A model generated the notes under the pieces. The model was given only the letters and a program-made list of their open reading frames with translations. It was not told where the DNA came from and made no database searches. 64,000 nucleotides of DNA from Massilia atriviolacea (GTDB lineage Bacteria > Pseudomonadota > Gammaproteobacteria > Burkholderiales > Burkholderiaceae_D): assembly GCF_003953935.1 (NCBI RefSeq), contig NZ_RXLQ01000021.1:30197-94196 (forward strand). The letters run 5' to 3'. Position numbers and translations under genes: made by a program. Below, piece after piece: positions 14,798 through 23,500 of the stretch (position 1 is the first letter of the stretch; each line of letters opens with the position of its first letter).

Positions 14798-17263
14798 TTA
14801 TTGGATCGTGAGGGTCACGTCGTCGATCAGGAAGCTGGTCGGGATTGTCGAGCCTTCCACGCCTTCGAAGTAGATCCGCACCGTTTGCCCTTTGTAGGCC
14901 GTCAGGTCGAAGCTCTTTTGCACGTAGCTCGTTCCCTTGTTCAGGTTGGAGTACGTCGCCAGGGTCGACAGCACGGCGTTGCCGCCGCTGCGCACTTGCA
15001 CCTTCAGCTTGTCGTAGGCGCTGCTGGTGGTCGTTTCGCTCGACACCACTTTCAGCCAGAATCCCAGCTTCGCACTGGTCGCCGTCGATGGAATCGCGAC
15101 CTGCTGGTACACGCTGTCGGTGTTGGCTGCACCTTCGCCGTTGAGCGCAGCCTTCCAGCTGCCCCCATGCGCCGCCTGCCCGCTCGCGTTGATCACGCCA
15201 GCCGTCGCCACCCAGCCGCTCACGCCCGATTCGAAGCCGCTGTTTAACAGCAATTGCTGCTGCACCGTGCCGCCGTTGCTGACGCTAAATCCGATCGGGG
15301 CCGACACCGCGCTGTTGAGCGCCACGTCGTACGCTTTCGCCGTCAATTGATGGCTGCCGTTGCTCAAGGTCGCCGAATCGAGGCTGAGCGCGTACGGCGC
15401 GGTGCTGTCGACGCCTTTGAGCACATTGTCGACATAGAACTCGACCCGGCTGATGCCGCCGGCATCGCTCGCCGTCGCCGCCAGCGCAATGGTGCCGCTG
15501 CTGCCGCTCTGGCTGGCGCTGACGGTCGGCGCCGTGGTGTCGCCACCGCCGCCGCCCGCCGTCTGCGTCACCCAGACCGGCGCCGACCACAGGATCTTGC
15601 CGTCATCCTGGGTCACTTTGGCGTAGTAGTAGTGCTCGCCGACCGATGGCGTGATGGTGGTGTCGGCCGTGCTGGCCAACTGGCTGACCGTGCCTTTGCG
15701 CCCCGGTACGCCTTCGACGATCGATACCGTCGACGCCGTCCTGCCGCTGGTGCTGGCAAAGTTGGCGACCAGGTTGAGCGGGCCGCTGTTGCTGAAACGC
15801 TCGCCCATGAGCCTGCCGTTGGCGGTAAGCACCAGCTGCGCGTTCTTGTCCATGGTGGCGAACACGCGCCGCGCTTTGAGTGCCTCGATGAAGCTCGCTT
15901 GCGTCAGCGGCGTGCCGTTCGGAATCAACACGCCGGTGCGGTTGCTGTAGGACGCGCCCCAGTTGGCGCAGTGATTGTCCTGGTTGGTGGCAAAGGCGAT
16001 GTGAAAGCCCGCTTCCAGCGCCTTGTTGCAGGCGCCTTCGAAGCTGCTGCGCCCGGTTTCGGTTTCGCTCGTATTGGTCGAGAAGGCCGAGGTATTGAGC
16101 ACTTCGCACAGCACCATGGCTTCGTCGCCGTCGGCGGTGTAGCCGAGCGGCACGCCGCCGACCAGGAATTGCCCGCTCGACGAGGGGTGGTTGAATTGCC
16201 CGACCCAGCCGCGCTGGCGCATCAGGGTGTACAGGGCGCTGTAGTCGCCCTTGGGCGTGAGGGTGTCGCCGATCAGCTGGCCGCTGCTGTTCAATTCCCA
16301 CTGCAACAGTTCCGGCGTGTTGAAGATGTTCAGGTGGCCGCCATTGTTGATGACGCCCCATTCGATACCGTACACGCCCAGGAAGCCGGGATTGGCGGCA
16401 TTGAAATCGGCCGCGGCCGCCAGTCCGGATTTGAACAGGGCCTTGGCCGTGGCCGGGCTGGCCGAGGTGTTGGTGCCGTCGGAGCCGTCGAACATGTGGT
16501 TGTGCTCGGAGGTGGCGAGGATGTCGAGGCCCTTGTTGCGGGCGTAGGCGAAGGCGTCGGCCGGCCCGAAGGCGGCGCTCTGCGGCGCTTGCGAGCCGCT
16601 GCAGCTGCCGAGGGCGCCGCCGCCGTCGCTGTGGTTGGTCTGGCTGTGCAGGTTGGCAAAGTAGACGGTGTAGGGCAACGAGCCGGGCGCGGGCGCGGCC
16701 AGTTGCACGGACGACAGCTCGCCCCCCTTGGCGTTGGCCTTGTTTGCCGGCAAAGCGCGGAAGGCCGGCATGGCGGGCTGGGCGGTCTTGCCGATGGCCA
16801 GGTCCCAGCGTTGCTCCACCAGCGCGTCGGCGCCGGCCGCCAGCAGGCGCTCGATCGATTCCTGCGACAGGTCCGGTTCACGGCCGCGCTCGGCAGCGTC
16901 GTTGGACACGGCCTGCATGCGCACCTGGTACACGCCGTCGGCCAGGCCGGCCCGTCCGGCCCAGCGCACCTTGACCTCGACCGGCTTCTGGAACATGCGC
17001 TGCACGCCGTGCCATTGCTGGACCACCTGCCCGGCCGGGCCGAGCAGCTCCAGTTTCCAGCTCACTTCCTGCTGGCGCTCGACGTGCGGATAGTCGAAGG
17101 CGAGCGTGAAGGTGCGCGCCGCGCTGGACGCGGCGTACGGCACATGCAGGGTGGCGTCGAATTCCCGATGGTCGGCTTCGGACGCCATGACGACAGGGCT
17201 GGCGGACAGGGCCAGGGCGATGGCGAGCGGGCGGAACAGCTTGAAACTGGTGAGGTGGCGCAT
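14798..17263 (-). CDS. exported PHP-domain metal-dependent hydrolase with Ig-like and C-terminal beta-sandwich domains
   Basis: 821 residues with a signal peptide (to about residue 28, VVMAS). A PHP-type metal site is visible: NLHSQTNHSDGGG (H206, H211), TSEHNH (H254, H256), FNHPSS, and NQDNHC. Upstream of it lies a ~170-residue beta-rich region; downstream are a Gly-rich linker (TAGGGGGDTTAP), an Ig-like repeat of the SRVEFYVDNVLKG type, and a ~150-residue C-terminal sandwich (NSGFESGVSGWV...FLIDDVTLTIQ) that looks like a carbohydrate- or surface-binding module. Start at MRHLTSF is chosen because it begins the signal peptide. PHP proteins are phosphoesterases; a large secreted version may act on an extracellular phosphoester, but the substrate is unknown. 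Confidence 0.75.
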   Translation of the reverse strand: MRHLTSFKLFRPLAIALALSASPVVMASEADHREFDATLHVPYAASSAARTFTLAFDYPHVERQQEVSWKLELLGPAGQVVQQWHGVQRMFQKPVEVKVRWAGRAGLADGVYQVRMQAVSNDAAERGREPDLSQESIERLLAAGADALVEQRWDLAIGKTAQPAMPAFRALPANKANAKGGELSSVQLAAPAPGSLPYTVYFANLHSQTNHSDGGGALGSCSGSQAPQSAAFGPADAFAYARNKGLDILATSEHNHMFDGSDGTNTSASPATAKALFKSGLAAAADFNAANPGFLGVYGIEWGVINNGGHLNIFNTPELLQWELNSSGQLIGDTLTPKGDYSALYTLMRQRGWVGQFNHPSSSGQFLVGGVPLGYTADGDEAMVLCEVLNTSAFSTNTSETETGRSSFEGACNKALEAGFHIAFATNQDNHCANWGASYSNRTGVLIPNGTPLTQASFIEALKARRVFATMDKNAQLVLTANGRLMGERFSNSGPLNLVANFASTSGRTASTVSIVEGVPGRKGTVSQLASTADTTITPSVGEHYYYAKVTQDDGKILWSAPVWVTQTAGGGGGDTTAPTVSASQSGSSGTIALAATASDAGGISRVEFYVDNVLKGVDSTAPYALSLDSATLSNGSHQLTAKAYDVALNSAVSAPIGFSVSNGGTVQQQLLLNSGFESGVSGWVATAGVINASGQAAHGGSWKAALNGEGAANTDSVYQQVAIPSTATSAKLGFWLKVVSSETTTSSAYDKLKVQVRSGGNAVLSTLATYSNLNKGTSYVQKSFDLTAYKGQTVRIYFEGVEGSTIPTSFLIDDVTLTIQ

Positions 17264-17282
17264 GGGAATCCCGTTTACAGTG

Positions 17283-17314
17283 ATAGTTGCAGACAACTGA
17301 ATTCTCGCAACTAT
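17283..17314. promoter_or_regulatory. inverted repeat upstream of the PHP-domain gene; possible operator
   Basis: ATAGTTGC (17283-17290) and GCAACTAT (17307-17314) are perfect inverted arms 16 bp apart, about 20 bases upstream of the leftward start codon. A second small palindrome, ACATTT-GG-AAATGT, is at 17342-17355. No regulator can be named. Together with the hairpins at 17521-17572 this is all I see in the 321-bp gap 17264-17584. Confidence 0.3.
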
Positions 17315-17520
17315 GCATGACGTAAACGTGACAGAGTATTTACATTTGGAAATGTCCTGCCAGAAGCGAACGTGTTTCCTTAGGTGAAGTAACACGGTCG
17401 TTGCCGAGGGCCAACGTCAACATGGCGGGCTTAGCAGGGAGGACGGGGTGGATTGCCGAAGAAGAGCGCAACGCGCCTGTGGATAACTAAATCCATGGTC
17501 TGTTGCGCAAAACATGAAAA

Positions 17521-17572
17521 TGTCTCATTTGAGACAGATTCCGTCGTTCGCGGCGAGCCGCAACGACGGAAT
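17521..17572. terminator. two adjacent hairpins downstream of the cyclic glucan synthase
   Basis: TGTCTCA-TT-TGAGACA (17521-17536) is followed by a long near-perfect hairpin from ATTCCGTCGTT to AACGACGGAAT (17538-17572), 13 bases beyond the minus-strand stop at 17585. Neither has a clear T-run on the minus strand, so a factor-independent terminator is possible but not certain. Confidence 0.4.
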
Positions 17573-17584
17573 CGAGGCCGGCGA

Positions 17585-20500
17585 TTACGCTTTGCGGCGC
17601 ACCTGCAACTGCACCGTGTGCGGCCGGCCGTCATCGACCATCTGGATCACGTGCACATCCTGGCGCACGCCATCGACGGTCATGGCGTCGGCCTCGCCGG
17701 CCTGCACCGAGATCGCATACACGGTCTCGCGATAGCGGTACTGCAAGCTGAAGCCCGGCCAGTCGTGCGGCAGATGCGGCGTCATGCTCAGCTTGTCGCC
17801 GGACAGGCTCACGCCCAGCAGCGATTCGACGATCAGGCGATACATCCAGCCCGACGAACCGGTGTACCAGCTCCACCCGCCACGCCCGATGTGCGGCGAG
17901 ACCGCATACACGTCGGCCGCCACCACATACGGTTCGACCTTGTACAGGGCCGCGCTTTCCGGCGTACTGCCATGCTGCACCGGATTGATCATGCGCAGCA
18001 GCTCCCAGGCGCGCTCGGTGTCGCCCATCTTGGCGAAGGCCATCGCGGTCCAGATCGCGGCGTGCGTGTACTGCCCGCCGTTTTCGCGCACTCCCGGCAC
18101 ATAGCCACGGATGTAGCCGGGATTGAGCACGCCGTCGTCGAACGGCGGATCGAGCAGCTGCACCAGACCGTAGTCGCGCCGCACCAGGCGCTCGTCGACC
18201 GCCTTCATGGCCGACGCCGTGCGCTCCGGATTGGCCGCGCCCGAAATCACGCCCCAGCTCTGCGAGATCGAATCGATCTGGCATTCGTCGTTGGTGTGCG
18301 ATCCGAGCGGCGTGCCGTCGTCGAAATAGGCGCGGCGGTACCACTGGCCGTCCCAGGCATGCGCTTCCACGTTGGCCGCCAGGGTGGCCGCCTCGGTCTT
18401 GCAGGTCTCGGCAAACGCGTGGTCGCCGTACACCACCGCCACCTCGGAGAAGCGCTGCAGCACTTCGTACAGGAAGAAGGCCAGCCACACGCTCTCGCCC
18501 TTGCCTTCGTTGCCGACGCGGTCCATGCCGTCGTTCCAGTCGCAGGTGCCGATCAGCGGCAAGCCATGTTCGCCGAAGCGCAGCCCGCGCTTGATGGCGC
18601 GCACGCAGTGCTCGTACAGGTCGCCAGTCTGGCTGGAGCGTCCCGGCATGTCGTAGTAGGACTCTTCCTCGGGTTTCAGCATGCGCCCTTCGAGGAACGG
18701 CGCCGGTTCGGTCAGCACGCTGCGGTCGCCCGTGCCGATGACGTAGCGGTGCGCCGCCAGCGGCAGCCACAGATAATCGTCCGAGCAGTGCGTGCGCACG
18801 CCACGGTCCGACGGCGGATGCCACCAGTGCTGCACGTCGCCTTCCACGAACTGGTGGGCCGCGCACATCAGCAGGTGCTCGCGCAGCAGGTGCGGTTCGG
18901 TGTGGATCATCGCCATCGCGTCCTGCAGCTGGTCGCGGAAGCCGAAGGCGCCGCCGGACTGGTAGTAGCCGCTGCGCGCCCACAGGCGGCAGGCGATGGT
19001 CTGGTACATCAGCCAGCCGTTGGCGATCACGTCGAGCGATGGATCGGGCGTCTGCACCTGGATCGCGCCTAGCGTGTGATCCCAGTGCTTGCGCACCATC
19101 GCCAGCGAGGCTGCTGCTGCCGCGCTGCCGCTGTATTTCTGTACCAGGCCGCTGGCGTCCGCGTTGCGGCGCCCGCCCACGCCGAGCATGAACACTAGCT
19201 CGCGTTCCTGGCCCGGCTGCAGTTCCACCATCACCTGCAGCGCGGCGCAGGGATCGAGGGCGGCGCCGATCTTGCCCGACAGGCGCGCGCGCCCCATTGC
19301 CGCCGGACTGGCCAGGGTGCGGTTGCGGCCGATGAATTCGTTGCGGTCGGCGGTGAAGGACTTTTGCTGCGCGTCGACGTGGAAGAATCCCACGCGGCCC
19401 GTGAACTCGGTGTTGTAGGCATTGCGCGCAAAGATCGCGCCGCTCATCGGATCCTGCTCGGTGGTGACGTGCATCGCCGACTTGGCGCGCAGGTCTCCCA
19501 GCACCCACTCAACATAGCCGGTGGCCGACAGGCGGCGCGGCACGGTGCTGTCGTTGCGGATCTTGATGACCGAGTATTTGATCGACGCGTCCAGCGCCAC
19601 GAAGGTGGACAGTTCGGTGTGGATGCCCTCTTCGCTGTGCTCGAACACGCTGTAGCCGAAGCCGTGGCGCGTGACGTAGTCGCCCGCCGCGCGCACCGGC
19701 AGCGCAGTCGGCGACCAGAAGCGGCCAGTCTGCTCGTCGCGAATGTAGAACGACTCGCCGCTGCGGTCCGATACCGGGTCGTTGTCCCACGGCGTGAGGC
19801 GGAATTCGTGCGCGTTTTCGCTCCAGGTGTAGGCCTGGCCGCTCTCCGACACCACGCTGCCGAAGTTCGGGTTGGCCAGCACGTTGACCCACGGCGCCGG
19901 CGTGCGGTTCGCGGCATTGGTGCGGATGACGTATTCGCTGCCGTCGGCGCTGAAGCCGCCCAGGCCGTTGTGCAGGATCAGGTCGCGCGCAGCGACAGGG
20001 ATGTCGGCGCGCGGCTGGTACTGCTCGTCGCGCGATTCGACCACCAGCGGCGGCAGTTTCGGCGCCACCGGCGTGGCGCGCTTGACCTGGTCGGCCAGGG
20101 TGCCGCGGCTGTCGGAAATGATGGCGCGCGCCACCGACTGCATCAGCACCCGGTCTTCCTGCGCGATCTGGTCGAGCAGGCGCACGAAGATGCCGCCCGG
20201 ACGGTCGATCGCCTGCGCGTCGATGCCGGAGGCGATCAGGCCCATGATCTGGTCGTGCAGCAGTTGACGGTAACCCGACTGGTCTTCGTACCAGATGACC
20301 AGGTCGACCACCAGCCCCTTGAGGCGCCAGTAAGCGTGCGCCTGCACCATCTGGCGCGCCAGGTCGATATTGGCCGCGTCCTTGATCTGCAACAGCACGA
20401 TCGGCAGGTCGCCCGAAATGGCGTAGGCCCACAGGCCGGACTGGCCGCGCTGGTTGCGGATCAGGATACCGGCGTCGGCGCGCAGCGAGGCGTTCGGGTA

Positions 20501-23500
20501 GATCACCGTGCTGGCCAGGCGGCTGTACAGCTGCGCGTCCGATTCGGTGGCGTTCAACTGGCGCAGCACGACCTGGCTGTGGGTCCATGCCAGTTCGAAC
20601 ACGCGGTCGGCCAGGTGGCGGTCCTGGTATTTGTCGATCAGGTGCACGGCTTGCTCGCGCGTGTCGGTCATGCCGGTCACCACGTCGAGCACCACCATCT
20701 GGTCCGGTTCGAGCGTGACCTTGTAGCGGATCGCGACCACCGGATCGAGCACCGAGCCTTCGCTGCCGCCCAGCGGCTGCGGTTCGAGCAGGGCGCGCGG
20801 GGCCACCGCGCTGTTGGCGCGGCCGAGGAATTCGCTGCGGCTGGTCTCGAACGAGACATCGAGCAGCGCGCCGTCGTGCACCGTCATCAGGTTGAACATC
20901 CACGGCATCTGCTCGTCCTTGGCGCGCGGACGGCGGGTGCACAGGATGGCATTTTCGTTGCGCAGGATTTCGGTCTGCACGAACAGTTTGCTGAACGCCG
21001 GGTGCGCGTTGTCGGCGGCGGCCGGCGCCATCACCACTTCGGCGTAGCTGGTAAATTCGATGGTGCGCTTGACGTTCGACTTATTGGTGATGCGGGTACG
21101 CCGCATTTCGATATCGTCTTCCGGCGAGACCACGATTTCGGTGTACAGGTCCAGGCCGCGGTCGTGACGGCGGAATTCGGCGCGCCCTTCCGAGAAGATC
21201 ACTTCGTAGGACTGAGGCTCGACCATGGTCGGCTGGTAGGCGGTCGACCAGAAATGGCCGCTGTCGACATCGCGCACGTAGCAGAAGTTACCCCAGTTGT
21301 CGGAGGTGCCGTCTTCGCGCCAGCGCGTCACGGCCAGGTCCTTCCAGCGGCTGTAGCTGCCGCCGGCGCTGGTGACCATCACATGGTAGCGGCCATTCGA
21401 GAGCAGCTGCACTTCCGGCTGCACCGTGGTGGTCTGGGTGATGATGCGGGTGGCGGCGGTGGCCACTTCCTGCGCCGGGGCGCGCATGGCGGCCAGTTCG
21501 GCGGTGTTGGAATAGAAGGCGCCGGCGCGCGGCACCCGCTCCTGCAGCACCAGCAAGGTGGCCTGGAACAGCGGGTCGGACTCGAAGCGGCGCTGCATCG
21601 GACGGTCGTGCAGCAGGTAGCTGAGGGCGAGGAAGCCCATGCCCTGGTGGTGCGCCATGAAGGAGCGGATCACGGCAAAGCTCTGGCCGCGCGGCAGGCG
21701 CGCAGCGGTGTAGTCGATCGCTTCGTAGAAGCCGTGCTTGCCCATGAAGCCCAGGTCGGCCATGCGCTGCAGGTTCTCGACCGCCGCATCCGGATGGACC
21801 ATCAGGCTCATCATGGTGGCGTACGGGGCGATCACCAGGTCGTCGGCCAGGCCGCGCTTCAGGCCCGTGCCGGGCACGCCGAAGGCGCGGTACTGGTAAT
21901 TCAGGCTGGCGTCGACGGTGTTGTAGCCGGATTCGGAAATCCCCCACGGCACCTCGCGCTGCTTGCCGTACTCGATCTGGGCGTTGACCACCGAACGGTA
22001 GGTCTGGTCGAGCAGGGTATTCTGGTAGGTCGGCATGACCAGCAGCGGCATCAGGTATTCGAACATCGAGCCGCTCCACGACAGCAGCAGCTGCTCGTTG
22101 CCGATGATGCACAGCTGGCGGCCCAGCGCAAACCAGTGCTCCTGCGGGAACTGGCCCTGCGCGATGCCGACGAAGCTGCACAGGCGCACTTCGGACGCCA
22201 GCAGGTCGTAGCAGGCCGCGTCCAGGCGGCGGTCGGAGACGTTGTAGCCGATCGCCAGCAGGTTGGTGGTCGTGTTGTACATGAAGCGGAAGTCCATGTT
22301 CGCGAACTCGCGCGCCTCGAACGCCATGCGGTTGATGTCTTCGATGCGCTGGGCGGCGCGGGCGCTGCCCTGGGCCACCAGCTCGGTCAGGGTTTGCTGG
22401 CGTTCGCGCTCGCTCGGGGCGAGGTCGGTACTGGCACTGCCGGTGAGGGCAAAGTTGGCCAGTTCGCGCAGGGTCGGAATGCGGGTCAGGCTGGTGTCGA
22501 CCACGTATTCCTGGGCCGAACGCATCCACGGCGCCAGCTGCAGCAGCTCGTCGCGCGCGCTGTGGCACTGGTCGGCCAGCTTGTCGGCCCAGCCTTGCAG
22601 GGCCGGCTCTCCCACCGGATGCATCGCCGCCAGGATGGCGTCGGCGCAGCTGGACAGGCGTCCCAGTTCGGCCACCATGCCGGGCAGGCTGTCGCTTGCG
22701 CGCACGCGGTCGGCCGACAGGTGGCTGCGCATGGCGTCGATCGCGGCCTTGACGGCCGGTCCGGCTTCAAGCGCGTGTTCCTGCACCACGTTCAGGGTGA
22801 TCGAGATGCCGTCCAGGGTCTGCTTGCCGACGATCGGCTGGTCGGCCAATTGGGTCAGGCCCGGCGCCAGCGTGAGCAGGTGGCCGGCCAGGTTGCCGCT
22901 GTCGACCGCCGACACGTACATCGGGTGCAGCGGATTCAAGGTCAGCGTGTCGTACCAGTTATAGAAGTGGCCATGGTAGCGTTCCATGCGCGCCATGGTG
23001 TTGAGCGTGTCGCGGGTGCGCTTGAGCAGGCGCCCGGTGGTGATGAAGCCGAAGTCCCAGGCGGTCAGGTTGGCCAGCAGCGCCATGCCGATATTGGTCG
23101 GCGAGGTGCGGTGCGCCACCACCTTGACCGGGTGTTCCTGCATATTGTCGGGCGCGAGCCAGTTGTCTTCCGCCGTGACGTAGGTCTCGAAGAAGCTCCA
23201 GGTCTTGCGCGCGAGCGACTCGAGGAACAGGGTTTGCGGCGACGACAGGGCGGTGGCGGCGCGCTCCTGCGGAAGGCTGATCCACCATGCCACCACCGGC
23301 GCGAAGAACCACAGCAGCAGCACCGGCGCGGCGACCGGCAGCGCGGCGCGGTGCACGTAGGCGAGCATCAGCGCGGTGGCCACGGCCAGGACCGGCGAGA
23401 TCCACATGCTCTTCCAGTTGCTCTCCATGTCGGTGCTGGAGCGGTTCAGGCTCGATGGACGCCATTCCAGCAGGCGGCGGCGCGTGACCAGCATGCGCCA

